A stretch of DNA of 64,000 nucleotides, taken from the NCBI RefSeq assembly GCF_024752355.1, contig NZ_JANTHZ010000003.1, positions 186,001 through 250,000 of the forward strand, written 5' to 3'. Source of the DNA: Ancylobacter mangrovi (GTDB lineage Bacteria > Pseudomonadota > Alphaproteobacteria > Rhizobiales > Xanthobacteraceae). Made by a program: the position numbers and the translations under genes. Below, in pieces: positions 1 to 9,166 of the stretch (the first letter of the stretch is position 1; each line of letters opens with the position of its first letter). The notes under the pieces are model-generated. The model made no database searches and was not told the DNA's origin. It was given only the letters and a program-made list of their open reading frames with translations.

Positions 1-399
1 CAGCCGCAGCACCTCGTTGGAGCTCGCCGACATCAGGGTGAAGCGCACGTCCGCATGCTTCTCGTGGAACGGCGTGGTCAGCTCGGACAGCATGGGCATG
101 GCGGTGGGGATGGCGGCAATGCGCAGATGGCCGGCCAGTCCCTTGCGCATGCCGGCGATCTCCTGGCGCATGGCACGCACGTCGCCGATCACGCGGCGGG
201 CCCATTGCAGCGCGCGCTCGCCCTCCGGCGTGAAGCCGATGAAGCGCGAGCCGCGCTCCACCAGGCGCACGCCGAGCTGCTCCTCGAGCTGCTTGAGGCC
301 GGCCGACAGCGTCGGCTGGGTCACGCCACAGGCTTCCGCCGCACGGCCGAAATGGCGCTCCTTGGCGAGCGCCAGCAAAAGTTCAAAACGGTCGATCAC
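1..399 (-). CDS. LysR-family transcriptional regulator, N-terminal part
   Basis: The first 133 residues of a LysR regulator are present; the rest lies beyond the left edge. Translation from GTG at 399 begins MIDRFELLLALAKERHFGRA and continues with the winged helix-turn-helix of the family (AACGVTQPTLSAGLKQLEEQ-type recognition region, about residues 18-37), then the start of the effector domain (LRIAAIPTAMP, about residues 94-104). The GTG start was chosen because the helix-turn-helix begins immediately after it, as usual for LysR proteins. No divergent target gene is visible to its right, where about 440 bp without a gene precede rmuC. The target and inducer cannot be told from this fragment. 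Confidence 0.85.
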   Translation of the reverse strand, partial: MIDRFELLLALAKERHFGRAAEACGVTQPTLSAGLKQLEEQLGVRLVERGSRFIGFTPEGERALQWARRVIGDVRAMRQEIAGMRKGLAGHLRIAAIPTAMPMLSELTTPFHEKHADVRFTLMSASSNEVLRL

Positions 400-841
400 A
401 CACGCTTCCCGGCTACGCGCACGATAGAAAGATTCTATCAATCTATCAGATTGTCTTTCCGGAGCGAACGAAAACAGGACGGCCGGGACGGGACATGCGG
501 GCGCACCCGTGCGGGGCTGGTGCCGGGAGCGCCCCCTCGTCCGGGCGTGGGCCACCAAGGCGAACTTCCGTGAATGGCGGGGAAGGTTCGATTGGCTTAG
601 CGGTTGGAGCTATAGCGATCGCGGATGCAGCAACTGAAGTAACTCCCGGCCGAGGATGCCGATAGCAAGCCTCTATATACACTCTCCAGAACGCCATAAT
701 AATCACAGGGTCCGCCGCTATCGACAAACCAAATAGTTAGAACGCGCGTTGTTGGACTGTATTCCGCTCTCCGGATCGCTGACGAATTAAGGGTCGGAAT
801 ATTCGTCTTCCCACATTCGGATCCGGGCCTGACGGGAGCGC
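400..841. other. Intergenic region without a convincing gene
   Basis: About 440 bp between the LysR start and the end of rmuC. Apart from the inverted repeat at 423-439 I see no coding signal. The part from about 600 to 830 is clearly less GC-rich than its surroundings. Short open frames here have no family resemblance, ribosome binding site or codon bias to support them. Confidence 0.6.
423..447. promoter_or_regulatory. Inverted repeat upstream of the LysR gene, candidate autoregulatory operator
   Basis: A perfect 6-5-6 inverted repeat, GATAGA-AAGAT-TCTATC, spans 423-439 and starts 24 bp upstream of the LysR start. A further CTATC direct repeat follows at 443-447. LysR proteins commonly bind interrupted palindromes just upstream of their own gene. 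The link to this regulator rests on position and symmetry only. Confidence 0.4.
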
Positions 842-2134
842 CTATTCCGCCGCGTGCCGGCCGGCGGTGCCGAAGCCGAGCGGGGCGGGGAGGACGTCGC
901 CGGCGTCCCCGGCCCGGTCTTCGGTCCCGTCCTCGGCCGGTGCGGCCGAAGCCTCCGCCGCCGCGTCTCCAGACGCGCGTTCCCTGTTTCCGCCCGCTGC
1001 CTCGGATGCGGGGCGGTCGAATTCGAGCTGCTCGATGCGCGCGCCGCGCCGCGCCACCTTGTCGGCGGAGATCACGGCCTGGGCGACGTCCTCGCCGGCC
1101 TGGGCGAAGTGCTTCTCCAGATTGCCGATCCGCTCGCGCAGCCGCGTCACGTCGGCGACCAGCCGGCCGCACTCGGTGCGGATCAGGTCGGCCTGCTCGC
1201 GCATGCGCGCGTCGCGGCAGATCGCCTGCACCACCTGCACCGCCAGCATCAGCAGCGAGGGCGAGACCAGGATGACGCGGGCGCGGAACGCCTGCTGGAT
1301 CACCTCGTCGAAATGCTCGTTGAGCTCGGCATAGACCGACTCGGAGGGCACGAACATGAGTGCGAGGTCCTGCGTCTCGCCGCCGACGAGGTAGCGCTCG
1401 GCGATGTCGCGCACATGCTTGCCGACATCCTGCTTCAGGCGGGTCTCGGCCTGCTTGCGCGTCTCCGCGCTCTCCGCCTCGCGGAAGGCGGTGACGGCCT
1501 CCAGCGGGAACTTGGAATCGATCAGCAGCGGGCGCTTGTCGCCCGGCAGGAACACCGCGCAATCGGCGCGCCGGCCGCTGGCGAGCGTGTGCTGGAAGGC
1601 GAAGCTGTCCTTCGGCAGGCCGTCGGCGATGATCGCCTGCAGGCGGCCCTCGCCGAAGGCGCCGCGCGCCTGCTTGTTCGACAGTGTCTGGCGCAGGCTC
1701 ATCACCTGGCCGGAGAGTTCGCCCAGGCTCTGGCGGGCCTGGTCGACGAGGGCGAGCCGCTCGTTGAGCCGGGCGAGGTTCTCGTGCGTGGTCTCGCTGG
1801 CGCGGGCGAGGCTCTCGCCCATGCGGTGCGAGGAGACGTCGAGCCGCTCGGCCACGGCGCGGGCGAGCTCGCCCTGGCGCTGGGCGAGATATTCGGTCAT
1901 CGAGCGCACCCGCCCGCTGGTCTCGGCCTGGCTGCGGGCGAGATCGAGCAGGCGCTCCTCCAGCTCGCCGGCGCGGCGGGCCTGCTCGTCCGCCTCCAGC
2001 GCGCGGGCGCGGGCGCTGCGGCCGACCGAGCGCAGCAGCAGGAGCAGCATGAGAATGGCGAGCCCCGCCGCCCCGGCGACCAGCTCGGCGAGCGTCACCG
2101 GGCGGCCGGCGAGGGTGAGGAGCACCTGATCCAT
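842..2134 (-). CDS. rmuC: DNA recombination protein RmuC
   Basis: A 430-residue protein of the RmuC family, membrane-anchored predicted nucleases that limit DNA rearrangements at inverted repeats. Residues about 12-36 form a hydrophobic N-terminal helix ([20 protein letters not shown]). A long charged coiled-coil region follows (about 40-130), then the RmuC core with the conserved stretches [24 protein letters not shown] and LALMFVPSE. The ID-SKFP-type motif is part of the predicted PD-(D/E)XK nuclease core. ATG at 2134 was chosen because it starts just before the membrane helix; 27 further open codons upstream do not look like this family. It stands divergent from def. Confidence 0.9.
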   Translation of the reverse strand: MDQVLLTLAGRPVTLAELVAGAAGLAILMLLLLLRSVGRSARARALEADEQARRAGELEERLLDLARSQAETSGRVRSMTEYLAQRQGELARAVAERLDVSSHRMGESLARASETTHENLARLNERLALVDQARQSLGELSGQVMSLRQTLSNKQARGAFGEGRLQAIIADGLPKDSFAFQHTLASGRRADCAVFLPGDKRPLLIDSKFPLEAVTAFREAESAETRKQAETRLKQDVGKHVRDIAERYLVGGETQDLALMFVPSESVYAELNEHFDEVIQQAFRARVILVSPSLLMLAVQVVQAICRDARMREQADLIRTECGRLVADVTRLRERIGNLEKHFAQAGEDVAQAVISADKVARRGARIEQLEFDRPASEAAGGNRERASGDAAAEASAAPAEDGTEDRAGDAGDVLPAPLGFGTAGRHAAE

Positions 2135-2238
2135 GGCGCGCTTGTAGCAGATTCCGCACCGGATGCGAACAGAAGGCGAACGCGCCCGCACCGAGCTCCG
2201 TTGACCCGCGGGCACACAGCGCTTATCTCAACGCCATC

Positions 2239-2796
2239 ATGTCGATACGCCCTCTTGTCATTATTCCCGATTCGCGGCTGCGCCTCGTCTCCGACCCTGT
2301 GGTCCGGGTCGACGCCAAGGTGCGCGCGCTGGTCGAGGACATGTTCGAGACCATGTACGAGGCCCCCGGCATCGGGCTGGCGGCGATCCAGGTCGGCGTG
2401 CCCGAGCGCGTCGTGACGATCGATGTCGGCCCGCGCGAAGGCGAGGACGAGGACGGCGAGGAGGAGGGCGAGCGGAAGAAGAACCCGATCGCCCTGATCA
2501 ACCCGGAGATCATCGCCGCCTCGGACGAGCTGTCGGTCTATTCGGAGGGCTGCCTGTCGATCCCGGAATACTATGCCGAGGTCGAGCGCCCGGCGCGGGT
2601 GCGGGTGCGCTACATGGACCTCAGCGGCGAGACCCGCGAGATCGACGCCGAGGGGCTGCTCGCGACCTGCGTGCAGCATGAGATCGACCATCTGAACGGC
2701 GTGCTGTTCATCGACCACATCTCCAAGCTCAAGCGCGACCGGGTGGTGAAGAAATTCACCAAGATCGCCCGGGAGAAGGAGCGCGACGGCGCCTGA
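2239..2796 (+). CDS. def: Peptide deformylase
   Basis: 185 residues. Removes the N-formyl group from nascent polypeptides using a bound metal. All three family motifs are visible: [10 protein letters not shown] (about 46-55), EGCLS (about 108-112) and HEIDHLNG (about 148-155); the Cys of motif 2 and both His of motif 3 bind the metal and the Glu is catalytic. Between motifs 1 and 2 there is an unusually acidic stretch ([17 protein letters not shown]), a surface insertion in the loop where other deformylases also vary. It is followed 78 bp later by fmt, the classic def-fmt pair that couples formylation and deformylation of initiator Met. Confidence 0.96.
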   Translation: MSIRPLVIIPDSRLRLVSDPVVRVDAKVRALVEDMFETMYEAPGIGLAAIQVGVPERVVTIDVGPREGEDEDGEEEGERKKNPIALINPEIIAASDELSVYSEGCLSIPEYYAEVERPARVRVRYMDLSGETREIDAEGLLATCVQHEIDHLNGVLFIDHISKLKRDRVVKKFTKIAREKERDGA

Positions 2797-2874
2797 GCCG
2801 CCGCCGGTCCCGCGTGCTTGCCCGCGCGCCTTCCCGCGCACCCCGACCATTACGCACCGCCGGGAGGCCCCATC

Positions 2875-3792
2875 ATGCGCATCGTCTTCATGGGCACGCC
2901 GGATTTCGCGGTGCCGACGCTCGCCGAGATCGTCGGGCGCGGCCACGAGGTGGTGGCCGCCTATACGCGCGCGCCGGCCAAGGGCGGGCGGCGCGGGCTC
3001 GACCTCGTGCCCTCGCCGGTGCACCGGGCGGCCGAGCAGTTCGGCGTGCCGGTGCTTACCCCCTCGACCCTGCGCGGCGAGGAGGCGACGGCGACCTTCG
3101 CCGCCCATGAGGCGGACGTCGCGGTGGTGGTGGCCTATGGCCGCATCCTGCCGCAGGCGATCCTCGACCTGCCCACGCTCGGCTGCCTGAACCTGCACGC
3201 CTCGCTGCTGCCGCGCTGGCGCGGCGCGGCGCCGATCCAGCGCGCCATCATGGCCGGCGACGCCGAGACCGGGGTCGCGGTGATGAAGATGGAGGCGGGG
3301 CTCGACACCGGCCCGGTGGGGCTGATCGAGCGCGTCGCCATCGGCCCGGACATGACGGCGGGCGAGCTGCACGATGCGCTGATGGGGATCGGCGCCGACC
3401 TGATGGGCCGGGCGCTGGCGGCGCTGGAGCGCGGTGCGCTCGCCTTCACCCCCCAACCCGGCGAGGGCGTGACCTATGCCGCCAAGATCGAGAAGGGCGA
3501 GACGCGGGTCGACTGGCGCCGGCCGGCGAGGCAGGTGCACGACCACATGCGCGGCCTCTCGCCCTTCCCCGGCGCCTGGTTCGAGCTCGACGGGGCGCGG
3601 GTGAAGGTGATGCGCACGAGCCTGGCCGACGGCGCGGGCGCGCCGGGCGAGGTGCTCGATGACGCGCTCACCATCGCCTGCGGCGAGGGCGCGGTGCGGC
3701 TGGTGGAGGTGCAGAAGGCGGGCAGCCGGGCGATGTCGGCGCCGGATTTTTTGCGCGGTAACCCTCTCGCCACCGGTACGGTGCTGGCGTGA
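2875..3792 (+). CDS. fmt: Methionyl-tRNA formyltransferase
   Basis: 305 residues. Transfers a formyl group from 10-formyltetrahydrofolate to Met-tRNA(fMet). The N-terminal Rossmann formyltransferase domain starts [14 protein letters not shown]; the substrate region has the signature [20 protein letters not shown] (about 107-126) with the catalytic Asn/His, and the C-terminal OB-like tRNA-binding domain follows from about 205. ATG at 2875 is preceded by GGGAGG and starts exactly at the family N-terminus; an upstream frame extension is not conserved. The last 4 bases overlap the next gene (GTGA), so translation is probably coupled. Confidence 0.96.
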   Translation: MRIVFMGTPDFAVPTLAEIVGRGHEVVAAYTRAPAKGGRRGLDLVPSPVHRAAEQFGVPVLTPSTLRGEEATATFAAHEADVAVVVAYGRILPQAILDLPTLGCLNLHASLLPRWRGAAPIQRAIMAGDAETGVAVMKMEAGLDTGPVGLIERVAIGPDMTAGELHDALMGIGADLMGRALAALERGALAFTPQPGEGVTYAAKIEKGETRVDWRRPARQVHDHMRGLSPFPGAWFELDGARVKVMRTSLADGAGAPGEVLDDALTIACGEGAVRLVEVQKAGSRAMSAPDFLRGNPLATGTVLA

Positions 3793-4235
3793 TCGAGATC
3801 CGCGGGCTGCGCGCGGAGGACCACGCGGCCTGGCTGCCGCTGTGGCAGGGCTACCAGCGCTTCTACAAGGTCGACATCCCGGCCGAGGTCGGCGAGACCG
3901 CGTGGCGGCGCATGCTCGACGAGGCAGAGCCGATGTGGGGCGCGCTCGCCGTTGCCGACGGGCAGGCGCTCGGCTTCGCCCATTATGTGCGCCACCGCAC
4001 CACCTGGGCGGTCGGCGACTACTGCTATCTGAACGACCTCTACGTCGATGAGGCGGCACGCGGCCGGGGCGTCGGGCGGGCGCTGATCGCCCATGTGGGC
4101 GAGGAGGCGCGCCGGCTCGGCTGCTCGCGGGTCTACTGGCTGACCCACGAGACCAATGCCGAGGCGCGTCGGCTCTATGACGGCGTCGCCGAGCGCTCGG
4201 GCTTCATCGAGTACGGCAAGGGGCTCGACCCGTAA
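3789..4235 (+). CDS. GNAT-family N-acetyltransferase
   Basis: 148 residues with the single GNAT fold. The acetyl-CoA binding motif A reads [20 protein letters not shown] (about 84-103, R/Q-x-x-G-x-G/A type), preceded by the beta-4 strand YCYLNDLYV. It starts with GTG inside the fmt stop codon (4-bp overlap), so it belongs to the def-fmt operon in place of the truA often found there. The substrate cannot be read from the sequence; small-molecule acetyltransferases of this size are also common in this position. Confidence 0.88.
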   Translation: MIEIRGLRAEDHAAWLPLWQGYQRFYKVDIPAEVGETAWRRMLDEAEPMWGALAVADGQALGFAHYVRHRTTWAVGDYCYLNDLYVDEAARGRGVGRALIAHVGEEARRLGCSRVYWLTHETNAEARRLYDGVAERSGFIEYGKGLDP

Positions 4236-4316
4236 GGTGTCCCCGCGCTGCGGGAGCACGCCGCGCGGGATCGTTGCCCGGCTATCCGCCGGCCCGTATG
4301 CAGCTCTTTTGCCCGC

Positions 4317-4952
4317 TCACTTGCCGGGCTGGGGCACCATGCGCAGATAGGGCTTCAGCGTCTTCCAGCCCTGCGGAAACTTCTCCTTCGCGGCCTCGTC
4401 GCTGACCGAGGGGACGATGATGACGTCCTCGCCTTCCTTCCAGTTCGCGGGCGTCGCCACCGAATGGCTGGCGGTGAGCTGGAGCGAATCGATCACCCGC
4501 AGGATCTCGTCGAAATTGCGCCCCGCGCTGGCCGGATAGGTGAGGGAGAGCTTCAGCTTCTTGTCCGGCCCGACGATGAACACCGAGCGCACGGTCATGG
4601 TGTCCGAGGCGTTGGGATGGATCATGTCGTAGAGGCCGGAGACGGTGCGGTCCTCGTCGGCGATCAGCGGGAAGTTGGGGGCGAAGCCCTGGGTCTCGGC
4701 GATGTCGTCGGCCCATTTCGCGTGGGCGTCGAGCGGGTCGACCGACAGGCCGATCACCTTCACGTTGCGGCGGTCGAATTCCGGCTTCAGCCGGGCCACC
4801 TGGCCGAGCTCGGTGGTGCAGACCGGGGTGAAGTTCTTCGGGTGCGAGAATAGCACGCCCCATGAATCGCCGAGCCACTCGTGGAAGCGGATCGGGCCCT
4901 CGGTGGTCTGCGCTTCGAAGTCGGGGACGGTGTCTCCAAGGCGGATGCTCAT
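4317..4952 (-). CDS. 1-Cys peroxiredoxin (Prx6 type)
   Basis: 211 residues. Reduces hydrogen peroxide and organic peroxides through one reactive Cys. The peroxidatic site is FTPVCTTELG (Cys at about 44), with the conserved Arg in TVRSVFIVGPDKKLKL. That Cys is the only one in the protein, so resolution must come from another thiol, as in Prx6. The C-terminal extension after about residue 165 (ATPANWKEGEDVIIVPSVS) is typical of the Prx6 subgroup. ATG at 4952 starts at the conserved MSIRLGDTVPDF. Convergent with the acetyltransferase. Confidence 0.93.
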   Translation of the reverse strand: MSIRLGDTVPDFEAQTTEGPIRFHEWLGDSWGVLFSHPKNFTPVCTTELGQVARLKPEFDRRNVKVIGLSVDPLDAHAKWADDIAETQGFAPNFPLIADEDRTVSGLYDMIHPNASDTMTVRSVFIVGPDKKLKLSLTYPASAGRNFDEILRVIDSLQLTASHSVATPANWKEGEDVIIVPSVSDEAAKEKFPQGWKTLKPYLRMVPQPGK

Positions 4953-5191
4953 GTGCAACTCCACGGGTCGGAAAGGGTCCCCCGGAACGTAGTGTCGGCA
5001 CCCGCCGGCCGGAAGGGCCGGACCGGCGGAAACGGCGGGAAAGCGGCACGCGGGGCGGGCTCGCCGACGCCTGGGGAGGCCGGCGGAGGGCGCGAACGGC
5101 CTTTCGGCCGGAACCGACCGTCCGGTCCGGGCGTTAGCGCACCGGATCAATGGGGCCGGCTTCTCGGGGCGGCCAAGTCTGGAGAGAAACC

Positions 5192-5452
5192 ATGATGCTC
5201 AGGATTCTGGCAATCGGCGCGGTGGCGTTCAGCCTGGCGGCCTGCACCACCACGGAACGTCGCGCGGGCACGGGCGCGCTGGTTGGCGGCGGTGCGGGCG
5301 CGATCATCGGCGGCATCGCGGGCGGCGGCTCGGGCGCGGCCGCGGGCGCGGCGATCGGTGCCGGCACCGGGGCGGTCGTCGGCGCCGCGACGGCTCCGAG
5401 GGAGTGCTGGACGCGCGACCGCTACGGCAACCGGATCGCCGTGCGCTGCTGA
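5192..5452 (+). CDS. Small glycine-zipper lipoprotein
   Basis: 86 residues. The N-terminus is a lipoprotein signal peptide (MMLRILAIGAVAFSLAAC, lipobox LAAC with Cys at 18). The mature part is a glycine zipper with repeated GxxxG spacing (GTGALVGGGAGAIIGGIAG through GTGAVVGAATAP), ending in a short tail CWTRDRYGNRIAVRC with two Cys. Such proteins (17 kDa antigen or YMGG type) insert in or lie on the outer membrane; a precise role is not known. A GGAGAG ribosome binding site precedes ATG 5192, and a strong hairpin terminator follows the stop. Confidence 0.85.
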   Translation: MMLRILAIGAVAFSLAACTTTERRAGTGALVGGGAGAIIGGIAGGGSGAAAGAAIGAGTGAVVGAATAPRECWTRDRYGNRIAVRC

Positions 5453-5476
5453 CAGCAGCGCCTCGCCAGCGAATGG

Positions 5477-5507
5477 AAGGACGGCCCAGCGCGGGCCGTC
5501 CTTTTTT
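5477..5507. terminator. Rho-independent terminator
   Basis: An 11-bp perfect stem (AAGGACGGCCC / GGGCCGTCCTT) with a 5-nt loop, followed by a T run on the + strand. It lies 24 bp after the lipoprotein stop and 28 bp before the stop of the convergent S24 gene, and the flanking A/T bases let it work in both directions. Confidence 0.9.
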
Positions 5508-5535
5508 CATGGGCGGATGTTCGCGGATAGCGGAC

Positions 5536-6162
5536 CTACTGGCTCGCCCACAGCACGCGGGCGATCCAGGCGATCTCGCGGTCGTGCAGCATGCGGTCGG
5601 GATGCTCGGGATTGAGCGAGCGCAGTTCGATGGTGCGCGCGGTGCGGCGCTTGAGCTCCTTGGCCATCACCTCGCCCTCGCGCGTCTTCACGATCACCCG
5701 GTCGCCGCGCCGGATCGGCGCCGAGGGCGAGACCACCACCACGTCGCCGTCGCGGTAGAGCGGCATCATCGAATCGCCGGCTATCTCCAGCGCGTAGGCG
5801 TGGTCGTCGCCGATGTCGGGGAAGACGATCTCGTCCCAGAATCCGCCGACCGGAAAGCCGGCATCGTCGAAATAGCCGCCCGCGCCGGCCTGCGCGAAGC
5901 CGATCAGCGGCACCGGGCGCCCCCCCATCCGCACGCCGGCTACCAACTGCATGAAATCGTCGAGGCTGGTGCCGGTGGCGGCGAGGATCTTGGCCACGCT
6001 CTCGGTGGAGGGCCAGCGCGGCCGCCCGTCCGTCTGTTCGCGTTTGGATCGGTTGAAGGTGGTGGCGTCGAGTCCGGCTCGTTTGGCCAGAGCCGAGACG
6101 CTCAGGCCGTGGCGCTCGGCAAGCCGATCGATCGCCCGCCAGATCTGGGCATGGGTCAGCAT
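5536..6162 (-). CDS. S24-family helix-turn-helix regulator (LexA/CI-like)
   Basis: 208 residues. The N-terminal part (about 1-75) is a Xre-like DNA-binding domain (LSVSALAKRAGLDATTFNRS). The C-terminal part is an S24 peptidase-type domain: nucleophile Ser in EIAGDSMMPLYRDGD (about 129-143), general-base Lys in GEVMAKELKRR (about 162-172), and a possible autocleavage region around FAQAGAGGYFDD (about 94-105). Repressors of this build self-cleave or dimerise through the C-terminal domain. It is divergent from DUF952-pyrD, with a promoter and a perfect inverted repeat between them. The target genes and any inducing signal are not known; there are no phage genes nearby. Confidence 0.88.
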   Translation of the reverse strand: MLTHAQIWRAIDRLAERHGLSVSALAKRAGLDATTFNRSKREQTDGRPRWPSTESVAKILAATGTSLDDFMQLVAGVRMGGRPVPLIGFAQAGAGGYFDDAGFPVGGFWDEIVFPDIGDDHAYALEIAGDSMMPLYRDGDVVVVSPSAPIRRGDRVIVKTREGEVMAKELKRRTARTIELRSLNPEHPDRMLHDREIAWIARVLWASQ

Positions 6163-6193
6163 GGGGGGCCGGACTTTTATCTAAGCCATGGGA

Positions 6194-6221
6194 AATATAC
6201 CCTATTCTCGCAGAAGTCCAA
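6194..6221 (-). promoter_or_regulatory. Sigma70-like promoter of the S24 regulator
   Basis: Read on the minus strand: TTGGAC (6216-6221), 16-bp spacer, TATATT (6194-6199), about 30 bp before the ATG at 6162. The region is AT-rich compared with its surroundings. No strong ribosome binding site is visible before the ATG. Confidence 0.5.
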
Positions 6222-6226
6222 TGTTT

Positions 6227-6256
6227 GGCAACTTGCAACCTGGAGTTAAAGTTGCC
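6227..6256. promoter_or_regulatory. Perfect 8-bp inverted repeat between the S24 regulator and DUF952-pyrD
   Basis: GGCAACTT (6227-6234), 14-bp spacer, AAGTTGCC (6249-6256). It sits just upstream of the S24 promoter and 31 bp before the DUF952 start. The spacing places both half-sites on nearly the same face of the helix, as expected for a dimeric repressor. That the S24 protein binds here is inferred from position. Confidence 0.45.
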
Positions 6257-6287
6257 AGTTCGGGCGGCGACCGTTAGAGCCCTTGTC

Positions 6288-6668
6288 ATGGCCCCGGACA
6301 ATGCTTCGCTCATCTTCAAGATCACCCCGCGCGCGCCCTGGCGGGCGGCCGAGGCGGCCGGCCGATTCACCGGCGCGCCCGTCGATCTGGCGGACGGCTT
6401 CATCCATTTCTCGACCGCCGGACAGGTGGCGGAGACCGCCGCGAAGCACTTCGCCGGGCAGGCCGACCTGCTGCTGGTCGCGGTCCGCACCGCGACGCTG
6501 GAACTGGGCCTGCTGCGCTGGGAGGTCTCGCGCGGGGGCGCGCTGTTTCCCCATCTCTACGGGCCGCTGCCGCTCGATGCCGTGGCCTGGGTGCGGGAGC
6601 TGCCGCTCGGCCCGGACGGCCGGCATAGGTTTCCGCCCGACATTTTCCCCTCCTCCGAGGAAGGTTGA
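6288..6668 (+). CDS. DUF952 domain-containing protein
   Basis: 126 residues matching the DUF952 family: LIFKITPRAPWRAAEAAG at the start, the central DGFIHFSTAGQVAETAAKHFAG (about 38-59), and the closing FPHLYGPLPLDAVAWVRELP (about 89-108). The biochemical role is unknown; the fold resembles ADP-ribosyltransferase-like proteins according to general knowledge of the family. It precedes pyrD by 6 bp, an arrangement common in Hyphomicrobiales, so the two are co-transcribed. ATG at 6288 fits the family length; 21 open codons upstream overlap the inverted repeat and are unlikely to be translated. Confidence 0.85.
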   Translation: MAPDNASLIFKITPRAPWRAAEAAGRFTGAPVDLADGFIHFSTAGQVAETAAKHFAGQADLLLVAVRTATLELGLLRWEVSRGGALFPHLYGPLPLDAVAWVRELPLGPDGRHRFPPDIFPSSEEG

Positions 6669-6674
6669 CCGCCG

Positions 6675-7763
6675 ATGAGCGCCCTGCTCGACCTCGCCTT
6701 GCCCTTCGCCCGGCTGATCGACCCGGAGAGCGCGCACGGCCTCGCCATCCGCGCCCTGTCCTGCCTGCCGCCGCGCCGGGCGGGGGCGGACGATGAGCGG
6801 CTCGCGGTCGAGGCGTTCGGGCTCGCCTTTCCCAACCCGGTCGGGCTCGCCGCCGGCTTCGACAAGGAGGCCGAGGTGCCGGACGCGATGCTGGGCGCGG
6901 GCTTCGGCTTCGTCGAGGTCGGCACCATCACGCCGCGCCCGCAGCCGGGCAATCCGCGCCCGCGCAATTTCCGCCTCAGCGAGGACCGCGGCGTGATCAA
7001 CCGCTACGGCTTCAACAGCGGCGGCCATGGGCCGGCGAAGGCGCGGCTGGTGGCGCGGGTCATGGCGCGGCGGGGACGGGCGGGGATCGTCGGCGTCAAT
7101 GTCGGGGCCAACAAGGACAGCACCGACCGCGCGGCCGACTATGTTGCCGGCATAAGAACCTTCGCCGGGCTGGCGAGCTACTTCACCGCCAACATCTCCT
7201 CGCCCAACACGCCGGGCCTGCGCGACCTGCAGGAGGAGAAGGCGCTCGACGAGCTGCTGGCGCGGGTGATCGAGGCCCGCGACACGGCGGCGCCGGGCGT
7301 GCCGCTGCTGGTGAAGATCGCCCCCGACCTCGCCCTCACCGATCTCGACGGCGTCGTGCAGGTGGCGCGCCGGCGCGGCATAGACGGGCTGATCGTCGCC
7401 AACACCACGATCTCCCGCCCGGCCGGCCTGCGGGCGCGGGAGAAGGACGAGACGGGCGGTCTCTCCGGCCGGCCGCTGTTCCCGCTCGCCACCCGCATGT
7501 TGGCGGAGAGCCATGCAAGGGTGGAGGGCGCGTTCCCGCTGATCGGGGTCGGCGGCATCGACAGCGCCGAGACCGCGATCGCCAAGATCGAGGCCGGCGC
7601 CAGCCTGATCCAGCTCTATTCCGGGCTGGTCTATGAGGGGCTGGGGCTGGTGGAGCGGATCAAGGCCGGGCTGCTGGCGCATCTGGAGAAGGAAGGCGTG
7701 AGCCTCGCCGCGCTGGTCGGTCGCGGCGTCGCCGCCCGGCTCGCCGAGCCGTTTCCGGGCTGA
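6675..7763 (+). CDS. pyrD: Dihydroorotate dehydrogenase (quinone), class 2
   Basis: 362 residues. Oxidises dihydroorotate to orotate in pyrimidine synthesis and passes electrons to quinone at the inner membrane. The N-terminal helix ([20 protein letters not shown]) is the class 2 membrane-binding part. FMN and substrate motifs: [20 protein letters not shown] (about 54-73), RYGFNSGGH, catalytic Ser in [14 protein letters not shown] (about 174-187), NTTISRP and the C-terminal [20 protein letters not shown]. Co-transcribed with DUF952. Confidence 0.96.
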   Translation: MSALLDLALPFARLIDPESAHGLAIRALSCLPPRRAGADDERLAVEAFGLAFPNPVGLAAGFDKEAEVPDAMLGAGFGFVEVGTITPRPQPGNPRPRNFRLSEDRGVINRYGFNSGGHGPAKARLVARVMARRGRAGIVGVNVGANKDSTDRAADYVAGIRTFAGLASYFTANISSPNTPGLRDLQEEKALDELLARVIEARDTAAPGVPLLVKIAPDLALTDLDGVVQVARRRGIDGLIVANTTISRPAGLRAREKDETGGLSGRPLFPLATRMLAESHARVEGAFPLIGVGGIDSAETAIAKIEAGASLIQLYSGLVYEGLGLVERIKAGLLAHLEKEGVSLAALVGRGVAARLAEPFPG

Positions 7764-7794
7764 GCGTGGATGGGACGGGCCGCGCGTTGCCGGC

Positions 7795-9162
7795 TCAGGA
7801 GCCCGGCTGCGGGCTCAGCGGGCCGGCGGGCGCGGGGCCGGGAAAGGAGCGCCGCTCCAGCGCCGGCATGCGCCAGGCGAGGAACAGGCCGCGTCCGCCC
7901 ATGAAGGCGAGATAGGCGAACCACAGCCCGCCATTGCCGAGCGGCTGGGCGAACCACCACACCGCGAAGAACAGCACCACCGCCGGCAGCATCATGTTGC
8001 GCATGTCGCGCGCCCAGGCCGAGCCGGCATAGATGCCGTCATAGGCGAAGGCGGCGACGCCGATGAGCGGGGTCAGCGCCGCCAGCGGCAGGAATTCGCG
8101 CCCGACGAGGCGCACCTGCCCGTTGGCGGTGAGCAGGTCGATCAGCGCCCCGCCGCCCAGCAGCATCGCCAGCGTCGCGGGGGCGGCGAAGCCGAAGCCC
8201 CAGGCGAGGGTGAGGCGCACCGCGCGGCGGAAGCCCGGCCGGTCGCGCGCGCCGATGCTCTGGCCGCAGACCTGCTCGGCGGCGGTGGCGAAGCCGTCGA
8301 GGAAGAAGGCGCTCACCATGACCATGTTGTAGAGCACCGCATTGGCGGCCAGCGTCACGTCGCCGGTGCGCGCGCCCTGCGTGGTGAAGAACATCAGCAC
8401 CGCCATGAGCAGGCCCGTGCGCACCATGATGTCGGAGTTGACCGCGACGGTCTCGACCAGCCGGGCGCGGTCGAGCACGGCGCGCCACGGCACCCGCCAG
8501 TCGCGGCCGACGAGGCGGGCCGCCGCCACCAGCCCGGCCAGCGTGCCGGCGGTCTCGGCGAGCACGTTGGCGAGCGCGGCGCCGGCGACGCCGAAATCCC
8601 AGTGCAGCACCAGCGCCGCGGTGGCGAGCGCGTTGACCGCGGCGATGAGGAACTGCAGGCCGAGCCCGATATCGGTACGGGCGACGCCGACGAACCAGCC
8701 CAGCAGGGCGAAATTGGCGATGGCGAACGGCGCGGAGAAGATGCGGATCGAGAAATAGAGCGCCGCGGCGGCATGCACGCCCTCGCTCGCGCCCATCAGC
8801 GAGAAGGCGGCGTGGCCGATCGGGAACTGCAGCGCGATCAGCACGAGGCCGATGGCGGCGGCGATGATGAGCGCGCGCACCAGCACGGCGCGCAGCTCCA
8901 CGACCTCGCCGCGACCGAGCGCCTGGGCGGTCAGCCCCGCCGTGCCCATGCGCAGCGAGCCGAAGATCCAGAAGGTGAAGTCGAACAGCAGCGCACCGAC
9001 CGCGACCGCGCCGAGCAGCACCGCGTCGCCCAGCCGCCCGATGGCGCCGGTGGCGACGAGGCCGAGCAGCGGGGTCGTCATCTGCGCCAGGGTCGCCGGC
9101 AGGGCGATGGCCAGGAAGCGCCGGGAGGTGACCTCCACCCGGCCGCCGGCACCGATGTTCAC
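7795..9162 (-). CDS. MATE-family efflux transporter (DinF-like)
   Basis: 455 residues, about 12 hydrophobic segments. MATE proteins export cationic drugs or metabolites in exchange for Na+ or H+. The start ALPATLAQMTTPLLGLVATGAIGRLGDAVL and the internal repeat region around 235-260 match the DinF branch. It begins 4 bp after the DUF6460 gene, itself 6 bp after the ligase gene, so it is the last gene of the exonuclease-ligase transcription unit. Substrate unknown. Confidence 0.9.
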   Translation of the reverse strand: MNIGAGGRVEVTSRRFLAIALPATLAQMTTPLLGLVATGAIGRLGDAVLLGAVAVGALLFDFTFWIFGSLRMGTAGLTAQALGRGEVVELRAVLVRALIIAAAIGLVLIALQFPIGHAAFSLMGASEGVHAAAALYFSIRIFSAPFAIANFALLGWFVGVARTDIGLGLQFLIAAVNALATAALVLHWDFGVAGAALANVLAETAGTLAGLVAAARLVGRDWRVPWRAVLDRARLVETVAVNSDIMVRTGLLMAVLMFFTTQGARTGDVTLAANAVLYNMVMVSAFFLDGFATAAEQVCGQSIGARDRPGFRRAVRLTLAWGFGFAAPATLAMLLGGGALIDLLTANGQVRLVGREFLPLAALTPLIGVAAFAYDGIYAGSAWARDMRNMMLPAVVLFFAVWWFAQPLGNGGLWFAYLAFMGGRGLFLAWRMPALERRSFPGPAPAGPLSPQPGS

Positions 9163-9166
9163 GGCC

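Noticed and set aside
580-620. TTCGATT-containing stretch resembling a tRNA T-loop
   Set aside because: No acceptor stem, D-arm or anticodon arm can be formed around it on either strand.
446-727. Short minus-strand open frame in the lower-GC gap right of the LysR gene
   Set aside because: No family resemblance, no ribosome binding site and no codon bias.
6181-6192. CTAAGCCATGGG repeated at 50659-50670
   Set aside because: A single 12-bp match between two places is expected by chance in 64 kb, and the surroundings differ.
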